Source of the DNA: Stenotrophomonas sp. 24(2023)
Lineage (GTDB): Bacteria > Pseudomonadota > Gammaproteobacteria > Xanthomonadales > Xanthomonadaceae
NCBI RefSeq assembly: GCF_030913365.1
Contig: NZ_CP133160.1
Location: forward strand, 3,262,001-3,326,000
Length of the DNA stretch: 64,000 bases
Direction of reading: 5' to 3'
Shown: positions 54,611-63,358 of the stretch, piece by piece
Layout of the letters: each line of letters starts with the position of its first letter
How positions within the stretch are numbered: position 1 is the first letter of the stretch
Notes under the pieces: generated by a model
What the model was told of the DNA's origin: nothing
What the model saw: the letters and a program-made list of their open reading frames with translations, nothing else
Database searches by the model: none
Made by a program: the position numbers and the translations under genes

Positions 54611-55489
54611 TCAGACCTGCATCGCCTTGGCGACTTCGGCGGCGTAGTCTTCCACCACCTTTTCGATGCCTTCACCGACGACCAGCAGCTGGAAGCCCGC
54701 CACGTCGCCGCCGGCAGCCTTGACCACCTGCTCGACGGTCTTGTCGCCGTCCAGCACGTAGCTCTGGCCGTACAGGGTCACTTCGCTGACGATCTTGTTG
54801 ATCTTGCCGCTGATGATCTTTTCCAGGATGTCGGCCGGCTTGGACTTGTCCTTCTCGGACATCTTGGCCAGTTCGATTTCCTTTTCCTTTTCCACGAAGT
54901 CGGCCGGCACATCGGCAGCCTTGTTGTGCGGCGGCTTCAGCGCGGCCACGTGCATGGCCAGGCCGCGGGCCAGCTCGACGTCGCCGCCGATCAGGTTGAC
55001 CAGGGCGCCGACCTTGCCGTTGGTGTGGACGTAGGCACCGACGTTGCCGGTGGTGTCGACCTTCACCAGGCGGCGGATCTGGATGTTCTCACCCAGGGTC
55101 TGCACGGCGGTGGCGCGGGCTTCTTCGACGACGCGGCCATCGGCCAGGGTGGCGGTCTTCAGGGCTTCGACGTCAGCAGCGCCGGAGGCCAGCGCGGCCG
55201 CGGCGACGGCGTCGACGAAGTTCTTGAAGTTGATGTCGTTGGCGACGAAGTCGGTTTCCGAGTTGATCTCGACCAGCACGGCCTTGCCACCGTCCTGGGC
55301 CAGGCCCAGGCGGCCTTCGGCAGCCACGCGGTCAGCCTTCTTGTCGGCCTTGGCGGCACCGGACTTGCGCAGGGCTTCAGCAGCGGCGTTGATGTCGCCG
55401 CCAGCTTCGGTGAGTGCCTTCTTGCACTCCATCATGCCGGCGCCGGTGCGCTCGCGCAGTTCCTTGACCAGGGAAGCAGTGATTTCCAC
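54611..55489 (-). CDS. tsf: Elongation factor Ts
   Basis: A 292-aa nucleotide exchange factor for EF-Tu. [20 protein letters not shown] is the N-terminal UBA-type domain, with the conserved [22 protein letters not shown] (about 80-88) contacts EF-Tu. [11 protein letters not shown] and the C-terminal module follow. Length is close to that of E. coli (283). It follows rpsB with 122 bp between them, which contain two hairpins. Confidence 0.97.
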   Translation of the reverse strand: MEITASLVKELRERTGAGMMECKKALTEAGGDINAAAEALRKSGAAKADKKADRVAAEGRLGLAQDGGKAVLVEINSETDFVANDINFKNFVDAVAAAALASGAADVEALKTATLADGRVVEEARATAVQTLGENIQIRRLVKVDTTGNVGAYVHTNGKVGALVNLIGGDVELARGLAMHVAALKPPHNKAADVPADFVEKEKEIELAKMSEKDKSKPADILEKIISGKINKIVSEVTLYGQSYVLDGDKTVEQVVKAAGGDVAGFQLLVVGEGIEKVVEDYAAEVAKAMQV

Positions 55490-55516
55490 GGGATTACCTC
55501 ACGAAAGAAAGGGGTT

Positions 55517-55600
55517 GGGCCGGCATGTTGGCCGGCCCATGTGACATCACCCTGTCACCCGCAGGTGGGGTGCAGGGAGGGTGGGCGCCAGGCGCCCACC
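55517..55600 (-). terminator. rpsB-tsf intergenic hairpins (possible attenuator)
   Basis: Two strong stems: GGGCCGGC / GCCGGCCC (55517-55538) and a 10-bp GGTGGGCGCC / GGCGCCCACC (55580-55600). Neither is followed by a run of T on the minus strand. In E. coli a partial terminator between rpsB and tsf sets the S2 to EF-Ts ratio; a similar role is inferred here. Confidence 0.5.
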
Positions 55601-55611
55601 GAGGGCCGGGA

Positions 55612-56424
55612 TCAGGCCTGGGCTTCGTCGGCCTTCTTGCCGCCAGCCTTCTTGGCCGGAGCGCGACGGGCCGGCTTGGCCTCTTCGCCTTCGGCGACGG
55701 CATCGGCGAACTCTTCTTCGCGCACCGAAGCGGCGTGCGGAGCAGCGGCCTTGCCTTCCAGCACGGCATCGGCGGCGGCGCGGGCGTACAGCTGCACGGC
55801 GCGGATGGCGTCATCGTTGCCCGGGATGGCGTAGTCCACCAGTTCCGGGTTGTAGTTGGTGTCGACCACGGCGATGACCGGGATGCCCAGCTTCTTGGCT
55901 TCCTTGATGGCGATGTCTTCGTGGCCGATGTCGATCACGAAGATGGCGTCCGGCAGGCGGTTCATTTCCTTGATGCCGCCCAGCGAGGCTTCCAGCTTGT
56001 CGCGCTCGCGGCGCAGGCCCAGCACTTCGTGCTTGACCAGCTTTTCGAAGGTGCCGTCGGTTTCACCGGCTTCCAGTTCCTTCAGGCGGGCAACCGACTG
56101 CTTGACGGTACGGAAGTTGGTCAGGGTGCCGCCCAGCCAGCGCTGGTTCATGAACGGCATGCCGCAACGCTCGGCTTCTTCCTTGATGGTTTCGCGGGCG
56201 CTGCGCTTGGTGCCCAGGAACAGGATGGTGCCGCGCTTCTGGGCAACGGACGAGATGAAGTTCATCGCGTCGTTGAACAGCGGGACGGTCTTTTCCAGGT
56301 TGATGATGTGGATCTTGCCGCGGGCGCCGAAGATGTACGGAGCCATCTTGGGGTTCCAGTAGCGGGTCTGGTGGCCGAAGTGGACGCCGGCTTCCAGCAT
56401 CTGACGCATGGTGACCTGGGGCAT
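55612..56424 (-). CDS. rpsB: 30S ribosomal protein S2
   Basis: A 270-aa small-subunit ribosomal protein. [19 protein letters not shown] is the family start; [31 protein letters not shown] and [15 protein letters not shown] follow. The last 35 residues form a lysine-alanine tail ([20 protein letters not shown]), longer than in E. coli. ATG at 56424 has the ribosome binding site CAGGAG. A leader of about 215 nt precedes it. Confidence 0.97.
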   Translation of the reverse strand: MPQVTMRQMLEAGVHFGHQTRYWNPKMAPYIFGARGKIHIINLEKTVPLFNDAMNFISSVAQKRGTILFLGTKRSARETIKEEAERCGMPFMNQRWLGGTLTNFRTVKQSVARLKELEAGETDGTFEKLVKHEVLGLRRERDKLEASLGGIKEMNRLPDAIFVIDIGHEDIAIKEAKKLGIPVIAVVDTNYNPELVDYAIPGNDDAIRAVQLYARAAADAVLEGKAAAPHAASVREEEFADAVAEGEEAKPARRAPAKKAGGKKADEAQA

Positions 56425-56643
56425 TGCAATACTCCTGATGGGGAACCTGCTGCATCCGCCCGCGGAAAGTGTGCGGGACGCGTGGATGCGCGGGGTTCCG
56501 GGGTTGGGCTTCCCTGTCATCTCCGTGGCCGAACCCCTTGGGAGGGGCACCCCGGCACGGATGGGGATGGCAGGTGTGGATTCACCGGTGACGTCCGGTG
56601 TGGACGGGCCCCTGCGGGCACGGGGCCTGCAGGAATCCGGTCG

Positions 56644-56673
56644 ATTATAGCCCGGCAGCGGCCGCCGGCGCAA
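56644..56673 (-). promoter_or_regulatory. rpsB promoter
   Basis: On the minus strand: -35 TTGCGC (56668-56673), 18-bp spacer, -10 TATAAT (56644-56649), a perfect -10. The predicted transcript starts near 56638, giving a leader of about 215 nt with several GC-rich stems, in keeping with S2 autoregulation. The -10 overlaps the TAA stop codon of the pilus chaperone gene at 56645-56647. Confidence 0.75.
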
Positions 56674-57352
56674 TTTGCCCGGCCGGGCGGGTCAGGACCG
56701 CCTCCACGCCGTCCTGCAGGCGGGCCAGGAAGCGCCCGCCGGCGTAGCCGTCGGCACGCGGCGGCAGGGCCCAGCGCCGCTGCCGCCCGGCCAGCACATA
56801 GCCGGCCAGGCCGGGCAGCAGCACGCTGCGCTGGCCATCGGCGGCCTCGTACATCAGTTCGCTCAGGCGGGCGTGCAGCGGGCCGGTGTTTTCCAGCCAC
56901 AGGCGCGGCGCCTGGCCGTCCGCGTCCAGCCGGGCCCGGACCTGGGGGGCGGTGGTGTAGGAGGGCAGGCCGCTGAACAGCGGCAGCGAATAGCGCGGCA
57001 GCCCGGGGCTGTCCGGTTCGAGCAGCACGCGGAACGCCTGCTCGCCGCCGGTTGCCGGCACCGCCGTGGGCGAGGGCAGCAGCCAGACCCGCTGCCGGGT
57101 ACCGGCAGGCAGGTCCAGCCGGGCGGGGCTGGCCAGCATCTGGTCGCTGTCATGCAGCCGCTCGGCGTCCAGCTGCTGGTCCCAGGCCAGCACGCGCAGC
57201 TGGCCCTGCCAGCGGGTGGGGCCGGGGTTGTACAGCCACAGTTCGGTGCGGTCCTGGCCGGGCGCGAGCTGCAGCGTGGTCGGCAGCAGTTCCAGCGCGG
57301 GCGCAGGCGCGGCCAGCAGCAGGGCCAGTGCCAGCAGCAGCCACCGCGCCAT
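56645..57352 (-). CDS. Second pilus chaperone-like protein
   Basis: A 235-aa exported protein with the PapD-like two-immunoglobulin layout. The signal peptide [19 protein letters not shown] begins at ATG 57352. Domain one (about 20-130) has [18 protein letters not shown] (strand A, the residues that donate a strand to pilins) and [21 protein letters not shown]. Domain two follows to the end ([15 protein letters not shown]). It is less well conserved than the first chaperone (61062) and could be a second subunit-specific chaperone. It overlaps the preceding small gene by one base. The rpsB promoter lies inside its 3' end. Confidence 0.78.
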   Translation of the reverse strand: MARWLLLALALLLAAPAPALELLPTTLQLAPGQDRTELWLYNPGPTRWQGQLRVLAWDQQLDAERLHDSDQMLASPARLDLPAGTRQRVWLLPSPTAVPATGGEQAFRVLLEPDSPGLPRYSLPLFSGLPSYTTAPQVRARLDADGQAPRLWLENTGPLHARLSELMYEAADGQRSVLLPGLAGYVLAGRQRRWALPPRADGYAGGRFLARLQDGVEAVLTRPAGQIAPAAAAGL

Positions 57353-57627
57353 CAGTAGATGGTGGTCAGCGGTACGCGCACCGCGTCGTCGCCTGCCAGG
57401 GCCGCAGAGGGGGCCAGTTCGCGCAGCTGCGCGGGCAGGCCGGGCGCATCGCTGCGCTGGCGCGGGACCGCGCACGGCCGGTCGCCGGCCGGGCAGCCTT
57501 CCACGACGGTCAGGCGGATCTGCAGGGGGTGTACGGCAGGTTCAGCCCCGGCCGGCAGGGCGGCGGCGATCAACGCCCCCATCAACAACGTACGTCGCAC
57601 CGGCCATCCGTCAGGCAGTCTGTCCAC
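57352..57627 (-). CDS. Small exported protein of the pilus operon, possible minimal pilin
   Basis: A 91-aa frame, or 82 aa from GTG 57600. VRRTLLMGALIAAALPAGAEP would be a signal peptide, so GTG 57600 is attractive; GTG 57627 is the far limit. The mature part begins PLQIRLTVVEGCPAG, like the first strand of spore coat U pilins (compare FNVTLIVTKACTI of the pilin at 61814), and ends VRVPLTTIY, like their last strand (TVTATITY). The central ~100 residues of a normal pilin are missing. Its stop overlaps the next gene's start. It may be a decayed pilin or a small periplasmic partner. Function unknown. Confidence 0.6.
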   Translation of the reverse strand: MDRLPDGWPVRRTLLMGALIAAALPAGAEPAVHPLQIRLTVVEGCPAGDRPCAVPRQRSDAPGLPAQLRELAPSAALAGDDAVRVPLTTIY

Positions 57628-57677
57628 TGCCCATTATCGGCCCATTGCCGGGCTTCTGTAGTGCCGGTGCGGGCCGC

Positions 57678-58709
57678 TCAGTAGGTGATGGTCACCTGCA
57701 CCCGGTCGGTATAGGTGCCGGCCGGGGGCTGGCCGGTGACCGGGCTGACCCGGCCATAGACGGTCACCTGCTGGGCGCTGCCGGTGCCGGTGTTGCCGTA
57801 GGTGTCCACGTTGAGCGTGTTGCCCCAGCGCTGGCTGCGGTTGGAGTCGCGGTACAGCTCGTAGGTGAGGTAGTAGTTGCTGTTGTTGATCGTGGTGCGC
57901 ATGCGGCGGACGGTGCCCAGGCTGTTCTGGCCGTTGTCCAGGCTGATCTGGTAGGCGGTGCGGCGCAGGCAGGTCAGGGTCAGGGTGGCGGTGCGGTCGA
58001 TGTTGCTGCTGATGCCGCCGGCCACGGTGCCGAAATCCAGGTCGGTGGTCAGGTAGCTGCCGCACTGCGGCAGCACGTTGGCAGTGGCGGTGAAGGTGCC
58101 CACGCCGCTGGCGCTGCCGGTACCCGATACCCCGGCCAGGCAGGTCGAGGGCATGGTGGCGTTGCCGATGATGGTTTCCCCGTAGGCCCAGTTGAGTACC
58201 ACGTTGGCGCCACTGAACGTGCGGCTGTAGTTGCCCGATGCCAGGGTCTGGTTGGCCGGGATCTGCGCCGACAGCTGGGTGGTCACCACGCCGCTGCCGC
58301 CCACCAGCGCCGGCACCGAATAGACCAGGGTCAGCTCCTTGGCCGGCGGCGTGCCGTTGGGGGTCAGGCCGGTGATCTGGCTGTAGCCGGTGTCGTTGTA
58401 CAGCTGGAAGTTCATCGTGTCGCCGTTGCCGTTGACCATCGTGCGCCACGGCGTGGTGGTGGTGCCGCCATCGCCATTGCCGATGCCCACGCAGACCCGC
58501 ACGGCGGCGTTGGCCAGCAGGGCCAGGGCCAATGTGTTGCAGGTGATGCGGATGTTGAGCGTGGCGTTGCTGGGGCCGGCAGCGGCATTGCTGATGGTGC
58601 CGAAGGGCAGGGCGGCATCGACCACCGCGCTGCAGGTGGTGGCCGCACGCGCCGGCTGAGCGGCCAGCAGGCCCGCCAGCAGCAGGGCAAGCAGCAGCAG
58701 GGCCCTCAC
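57678..58709 (-). CDS. Two-domain spore coat U pilus protein (tip-like, CsuE type)
   Basis: A 343-aa exported protein. The start is GTG 58709 with a signal peptide (about 1-22, ARAATTC). Two spore coat U domains follow: about 25-180 (CSAVVDAALPFGTISN) and about 190-343 (CGSYLTTDLDFGTVAG, ending DRVQVTITY). In the Csu pilus of Acinetobacter, the two-domain protein CsuE forms the adhesive tip with exposed hydrophobic loops; this gene has the matching length, domain number and position after the usher. Two-domain status and context are solid; the tip role is inference. GTGA overlap with the usher stop. Confidence 0.83.
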   Translation of the reverse strand: MRALLLLALLLAGLLAAQPARAATTCSAVVDAALPFGTISNAAAGPSNATLNIRITCNTLALALLANAAVRVCVGIGNGDGGTTTTPWRTMVNGNGDTMNFQLYNDTGYSQITGLTPNGTPPAKELTLVYSVPALVGGSGVVTTQLSAQIPANQTLASGNYSRTFSGANVVLNWAYGETIIGNATMPSTCLAGVSGTGSASGVGTFTATANVLPQCGSYLTTDLDFGTVAGGISSNIDRTATLTLTCLRRTAYQISLDNGQNSLGTVRRMRTTINNSNYYLTYELYRDSNRSQRWGNTLNVDTYGNTGTGSAQQVTVYGRVSPVTGQPPAGTYTDRVQVTITY

Positions 58710-61108
58710 GGCGCCACCTCCGGAATGCAGGCGATCGGTGCCGGCCGCACGCTGGCACCGCTGGCCGCGGCCTTCGGGGGCGCCGGCACCCGGATCCGGC
58801 ACGGCCCGTTGCTGGTGGTGATGTAGAGCACGCTGCCGGCCGGCACATCTTCCAGGTACAGCAGGCCGTCATACCCCACCGTGGCCTGGCGCCCGTCGGG
58901 CAGCAGCACCTCGCTGCCGACATCGAGCGGGGTACCGGCCATGTCTTGCAGTACCAGGTTCAGCACGGCGCGCGCGCGCAGGTTGAAGTTGACCTGCGCA
59001 CCGGCGCGCTGGCGCGGGGTTACCGCCGCCTCGACGCTGTCCGCGCGCATGTCCGCCGGCAGGTCCAGGGTGTCGATGGAGACCCGGTTGCGCTGCCACG
59101 ACAGTACCGGTGTCACCAGCAGCAGGCCGCGTGTGTCGGTCACGCCGATCAGGCGGTTCTCCAGCCGTACCGGCACGCCGGCCACGCCGTTGGTGCTGAC
59201 CACGGCGAAGGCGTCGGACACCTCGCGGGTGGCGAAGCCATGCCCCCCCATCCAGACCAGGCTGCCGCTGGCGCTGCCATAGGCATAGTTCAGCCCGGCC
59301 TGGCGTGATACGCCCAGTGAGTAGCGGCCGACATCGTTGAGCAGGCCTACTTCGGCCAGGCCGCCGACGTCGCCATCGCTCTGGCGCACCTGTGCGCGCC
59401 AGCCGATGCCGCCGGCACTGCCGTCGCCGGGCACCGGCCTGCTGACGTCGGCCACCCAGCTCTGCCGGTCGCCATTGCGCTGGGTGGACAGGCTGGCCTG
59501 GCGGTTGTCGCCGAGGTTGGCGTTGAGCGAGAGATAGACGCTGCGGTCGCTGCTGCGGTCCAGGTTCTGGTTGAGCGAGAGGTAGGCCGACCAGCGCTGG
59601 TTGAAGCTGCGCGACCAGAACAGGCTGGCATAGCGGTTGTCCTCGCCATCGGGGTAGCGCAGGCGCAGGTAGCTGGCGCTGAGCGAACCCAGTTCGCGCA
59701 GGTCCACGCCCACCGTGGCCTGCTCGCTGAGGTCCGGTGGCAGGTTGCCCTGCAGCGCGCCCAGGTCGCGGTAGTCGCCGTGGCTGCGCACGCTGCGCAG
59801 GTTGAGGTTGAAATGCCGGTTGTTCCAGCTGTAGCCCAGTGCCAGCTGCCCGCCGCCGAGCCCCTCATAGCGGCTGCGCGCATAGGCGGCATTGAACACG
59901 CCGGCACCGCCCAGCAGCCACCAGCCGCCGGCGCCGGCCTGGGCCAGGCCGCCGCCGCCCTCGGCGTGCACCTCGCCGGTGAAGCGGTCGCTGATGCCGC
60001 CGCGCCAGCTGGCATTGGCCACCGTGCGGCCGTCGTAGTCGAACGAATGGATGCCGAAGTTCTCGCGCAGCCGGCCCACGCCCAGCGACCAGTCCGACAG
60101 GCCTTTGGCCAGCAGCTGCTGGGTGCCGTAGAAGCTGAAATCCAGTGTCTGCATGCGGCCGAACGCATCGGTGACCACCACCTGGGCACTGCCGGTGCCG
60201 CTGATGCCGGGCTGGGCGGCCAGCTGGAACGGACCGATCGGCACCTGCCCGCTGTACTGGCGCAGGCCGTCCACGTACAGCTCGACGGTGGAGGGCACCA
60301 CCGCCTGGCCGAGGAAGGCCGGGGTGGGGGTCAGCACGCGGTAGGGCTGCAGGCCGTAGTTGCGGCCGATCTGCACACCGCCCATGCGTACCGGGCGGGT
60401 CCAGTCGACGAAGCCGCTGTAGAAATCGCCCACCTCCAGGGTCAAGGCCCGTTCCGGGAAGTCGAGCGTCCAGCGGGTATCCAGGCGCACGCTTTCGCCC
60501 CGCCAGCGACGGTCGCCGGACTGCTGGTAGCGGCGGCTGATGGCGGTGTTTTCCAGGGTGCCGTTGCCCAGCCCGAACACGCGCAGTTCCGAGCCCAGCG
60601 ACAGGTTGCCCAGCGAATCGACCTGGCTGGCATACACGTCGTAGTTGAGCAGCACGCCGGGAGAAGCGGTCGCGGCCGGTGGGCGGATCTGTGGCTGCGA
60701 CAGCTGCGTGGTCGGCAGGGTCAGCTGGTCCAGCGGGACATCCAGGGCCAGGGTCTGCAGGCGCGCGTCGTAGCGCACCACCACCCCGCTGATCTGGTCC
60801 AGGTACACCGGGGCCTGGCCGCTGGCGTTGAAGCCGAGCTGGCGCAGGACCTCCGGGCTGGCCTGCAGGCGCCCGCCCAGCAGCACGAACGGCAGCAGCC
60901 CGCGCGGGGTGCGGTTGAGCTGGACGTCCAGGTACAGGGTCTGGCCGGCGGTGAGGGGCGTGGGCGGTGGCAGCATCACATCGGCGGACACCCCGGAGAC
61001 ATCGGCCGCGTGGAGCGACGCGGGAGCCAGGGCTGCACCGAGCGCCGCGGCCATCACCGCCTCAGCGAGCCGGTGGCGGCGACAGGGGCGTCTGGTCCGA
61101 CTCGCCAT
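58706..61108 (-). CDS. Archaic-type fimbrial usher (CsuD-like)
   Basis: An 800-aa outer-membrane usher that threads pilus subunits. ATG at 61108 gives a long basic signal peptide (MASRTRRPCRRHRL..ASLHA). The N-terminal chaperone-binding domain (about 40-150) is followed by a 24-strand barrel (RVFGLGNGTLENTAISRRYQ). The plug region is about YVDGLRQYSGQVPIGPFQL (about 280-298), and C-terminal domains end at VAP (LRARAVLNLVLQDMAGTPLD). Its start overlaps the chaperone gene by 47 bp, indicating coupled translation. Archaic ushers go with spore coat U pilins, which matches this operon. Confidence 0.88.
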   Translation of the reverse strand: MASRTRRPCRRHRLAEAVMAAALGAALAPASLHAADVSGVSADVMLPPPTPLTAGQTLYLDVQLNRTPRGLLPFVLLGGRLQASPEVLRQLGFNASGQAPVYLDQISGVVVRYDARLQTLALDVPLDQLTLPTTQLSQPQIRPPAATASPGVLLNYDVYASQVDSLGNLSLGSELRVFGLGNGTLENTAISRRYQQSGDRRWRGESVRLDTRWTLDFPERALTLEVGDFYSGFVDWTRPVRMGGVQIGRNYGLQPYRVLTPTPAFLGQAVVPSTVELYVDGLRQYSGQVPIGPFQLAAQPGISGTGSAQVVVTDAFGRMQTLDFSFYGTQQLLAKGLSDWSLGVGRLRENFGIHSFDYDGRTVANASWRGGISDRFTGEVHAEGGGGLAQAGAGGWWLLGGAGVFNAAYARSRYEGLGGGQLALGYSWNNRHFNLNLRSVRSHGDYRDLGALQGNLPPDLSEQATVGVDLRELGSLSASYLRLRYPDGEDNRYASLFWSRSFNQRWSAYLSLNQNLDRSSDRSVYLSLNANLGDNRQASLSTQRNGDRQSWVADVSRPVPGDGSAGGIGWRAQVRQSDGDVGGLAEVGLLNDVGRYSLGVSRQAGLNYAYGSASGSLVWMGGHGFATREVSDAFAVVSTNGVAGVPVRLENRLIGVTDTRGLLLVTPVLSWQRNRVSIDTLDLPADMRADSVEAAVTPRQRAGAQVNFNLRARAVLNLVLQDMAGTPLDVGSEVLLPDGRQATVGYDGLLYLEDVPAGSVLYITTSNGPCRIRVPAPPKAAASGASVRPAPIACIPEVAP

Positions 61109-61814
61109 TGATCTTGGCCGTGATCTGGTCATTGTCACGATCGACCGTCGTACGCTCCAGCGGCCAGCGCATCACCTGGCCGGGCAGGACGTAGCCCAGC
61201 AGGCCCGGGTGGACGATGCGCGGCCGTTGCGCACTGCCCAGAGCCAGGTCGGCAATCTGCGCATAGCCATCGCCGGTGTTGCGGATTTCCACGCCGTGCC
61301 GGCCGTCGTCGAGGGTGACCAGCTGCGCCTGCAGCTGCGGCGCGAGGGTTGCATCACCGGCCGGCTGCACGAACACCGGGATCGAATAGCGCAGCACGAA
61401 CTGCATGCCGCTGGCGCGGGTGGACAGGTCCGGCACTTCATCGACGATCATCCGGTAGTGCAGTTGCCGGGCCGGTGCATCGGTCCCCTGGCGCATCACC
61501 CGCACCAGCTGCTGCTGGCCAGCGGCCAGGGTCTGCATCGGGGGGCTGGCGATCAGTTCCTCGGTGGGCAGCAGCTGCTCCTGCCCGTCCTGCTGCACCC
61601 AGCGGAACATGCGGACCTGCAGGGTGACGGGGGCGGTGCCGCTGTTGCCCAGCCACAACTCGGCGGCACGCTGGCGCGGCTCAAGCTGCAGGCTGGTCGG
61701 TGCGACCTGCAGGCTGGTGGCCGCCGCGGCGGTGGCCGCCAGGCCGAGGGTGAGCAGCAACGCCACGCCGGTGGCGCGCCACGGGCGAGGTCCGGCCATG
61801 CGCGCGGCCCCCAT
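61062..61814 (-). CDS. Pilus assembly chaperone (CsuC-like)
   Basis: A 250-aa periplasmic PapD-like chaperone. ATG at 61814, overlapping the pilin stop (TGATG); a later ATG at 61799 starts nearer the signal peptide (RATGVALLLTLGLAATAAAA). Domain one has LQVAPTSLQLEPRQRAAELW and the conserved Arg-rich strand, and LRYSIPVFVQP (about 145-155) is the F-G loop that fits archaic chaperones. LAAGQQQLVRVMRQG is the region holding the conserved Arg. Domain two ends near GQVMRWPLER. It should chaperone the upstream pilin and the two-domain tip. Confidence 0.87.
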   Translation of the reverse strand: MGAARMAGPRPWRATGVALLLTLGLAATAAAATSLQVAPTSLQLEPRQRAAELWLGNSGTAPVTLQVRMFRWVQQDGQEQLLPTEELIASPPMQTLAAGQQQLVRVMRQGTDAPARQLHYRMIVDEVPDLSTRASGMQFVLRYSIPVFVQPAGDATLAPQLQAQLVTLDDGRHGVEIRNTGDGYAQIADLALGSAQRPRIVHPGLLGYVLPGQVMRWPLERTTVDRDNDQITAKINGESDQTPLSPPPAR

Positions 61815-62344
61815 CAATAGGTGATCGTGGCGGTGACCGTATCCAGGTAGTTACCGGCTGCGGCGTTGTTGGTGCTCAGATTGGCGATCTGGCCATAGAC
61901 GATGTACGGCACTGCCAGGCCGGTGCCGATGCCAGCCTGGGTGTTGGTGCCCGTGGTCGAGCCCCACACCGTGTTGTGGGCGGCGTCCTGGTAGAGCTGG
62001 TAGCCGACATAGTTGCCGGTGGTGATCGCCGCGTTGGTGTTCTTCATCCGGCGGGTGGTGACGTCATTGGCCGTGCCGGCATTGGCGCCCGCGTTCAGGG
62101 CGATCGTGTAAGGGGTCAGCAGCGAGCACTGCGCGGTCACCGTGCCCTGGCCCAGGGTGGGCGTGGTGGCGGTGGACGCGGCGGTGCCGAAATCCACGTT
62201 GGTCGCCGCTGCCGCCGTGATGGTGCAGGCCTTGGTGACGATCAGGGTGACATTGAAGGTGGTGGTGTCGGCGGCCAGGGCCGGGCCGGTCACCAGCAGG
62301 CCGGCCAGGGCCCAGGCAAGCGGGGAACGAACGGCGGATCGCAT
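61814..62344 (-). CDS. Spore coat U domain major pilin (CsuA/B type)
   Basis: A 176-aa exported pilin and the first gene of the operon. ATG at 62344 has GGGAGG ahead. The signal peptide MRSAVRSPLAWALAGLLV..ALAA is followed by one spore coat U domain. Cysteines in KACTITA and AQCSLL would make the intramolecular disulfide; the C-terminal strand YLDTVTATITY completes the fold. As in the archaic Csu pilus, it lacks its own last strand and would be filled by its neighbour's N-terminal segment DTTTFNVTLIV. Only one rod-type pilin is seen, against three in Acinetobacter. Confidence 0.87.
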   Translation of the reverse strand: MRSAVRSPLAWALAGLLVTGPALAADTTTFNVTLIVTKACTITAAAATNVDFGTAASTATTPTLGQGTVTAQCSLLTPYTIALNAGANAGTANDVTTRRMKNTNAAITTGNYVGYQLYQDAAHNTVWGSTTGTNTQAGIGTGLAVPYIVYGQIANLSTNNAAAGNYLDTVTATITY

Positions 62345-62472
62345 GGACAACCTCCCTGACCCGAAGGTCTGTTGAACAGGGCGAAAACGGTGGATTCGTA
62401 CTGTTTTCCTGACAGTGGAGCCAGATTGGGCGTGCCCGCGTCAGGGAGTCGTGAGAATGGCGGGGTCTAAAA

Positions 62473-62488
62473 TGTGACGTTCATCACT
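62473..62488. promoter_or_regulatory. CLP/CRP-type binding site
   Basis: TGTGACGTTCATCACT matches the palindrome TGTGA-N6-TCACA at all but the last base. It lies 129 bp from the pilin ATG on one side and 92 bp from the map ATG on the other. In Xanthomonas and Stenotrophomonas the CRP homologue CLP uses this consensus and is released from DNA by c-di-GMP. Confidence 0.7.
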
Positions 62489-62579
62489 TTTTCATCTTCC
62501 TTGCCGGAATCGCGCATGGCTGGCCGCCGCTGGGGCGGCGTCCGTTCAGATTGCGTCCGGATCGGCGATAATGGCGGCC

Positions 62580-63356
62580 ATGAGCGTGAATCTGAAAACC
62601 CCGCAGGACATCGAGATGATGCGCATCGCCGGCCGCCTGGCCAGCGAAGTGCTCGACATCGTCACCCCCCACGTCAAGCCCGGTGTCACCACCGAGGAAC
62701 TGGACCGCATCTGCCACGACCACATCGTGAACGTGCAGGGCGCCATTCCGGCCAACGTCGGCTACCGCGGCTTCCCCAAGACCGTCTGCACATCCGTGAA
62801 CAACGTGATCTGCCATGGCATCCCCAGCGAAGGGAAGGTGCTCAAGGACGGCGACATCATCAACATCGACGTCACCGTCATCAAGGATGGCTGGCATGGC
62901 GACACCAGCCGCATGTACTTCGTCGGCACCCCGTCGGTGATGGCGCGCCGCCTGGTGGAGACCACCTATGAAGCGATGTGGCGCGGCATCCGCGCGGTGC
63001 GCCCGGGCGCGACCCTGGGCGACATCGGCCATGCCATCCAGAGCTATGCCGAAGGCGAGCGTTTCAGCGTGGTGCGCGAGTACTGCGGCCACGGTATCGG
63101 CAAGGTCTACCACGATGAGCCGCAGGTGGTGCATTACGGCCGCCCGGGCCAGGGCCTGGTGCTGCAGCCGGGCATGACCTTCACCATCGAGCCGATGATC
63201 AACGAGGGCACCCGCTACAACAAGGTGCTGCCCGATGGCTGGACCGTGGTGACCAAGGACCGCAAGCTGTCGGCGCAGTGGGAGCACATGGTCGCGGTCA
63301 CCGAGACCGGCGTGGACGTGCTGACCCTGTCGCCCGGCGAATCGCAGGTCGCCTGA
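62580..63356 (+). CDS. map: Methionine aminopeptidase, type I
   Basis: A 258-aa enzyme that removes the initiator Met. Start at MSVNLKTPQDIEMMRIAGRL (ATG 62580), which aligns with E. coli Map; an ATG nine bases earlier is possible. Metal ligands: D in IINIDVTV, D in GWHGDTSRM, H in CGHGIGKVYHDEPQ, E in TIEPMIN and E in QWEHMVAV. The glnD start follows three bases later. It is usually next to rpsB; here the pilus operon separates them. A GATAAT lies ten bases before the start. Confidence 0.97.
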   Translation: MSVNLKTPQDIEMMRIAGRLASEVLDIVTPHVKPGVTTEELDRICHDHIVNVQGAIPANVGYRGFPKTVCTSVNNVICHGIPSEGKVLKDGDIINIDVTVIKDGWHGDTSRMYFVGTPSVMARRLVETTYEAMWRGIRAVRPGATLGDIGHAIQSYAEGERFSVVREYCGHGIGKVYHDEPQVVHYGRPGQGLVLQPGMTFTIEPMINEGTRYNKVLPDGWTVVTKDRKLSAQWEHMVAVTETGVDVLTLSPGESQVA

Positions 63357-63358
63357 GG

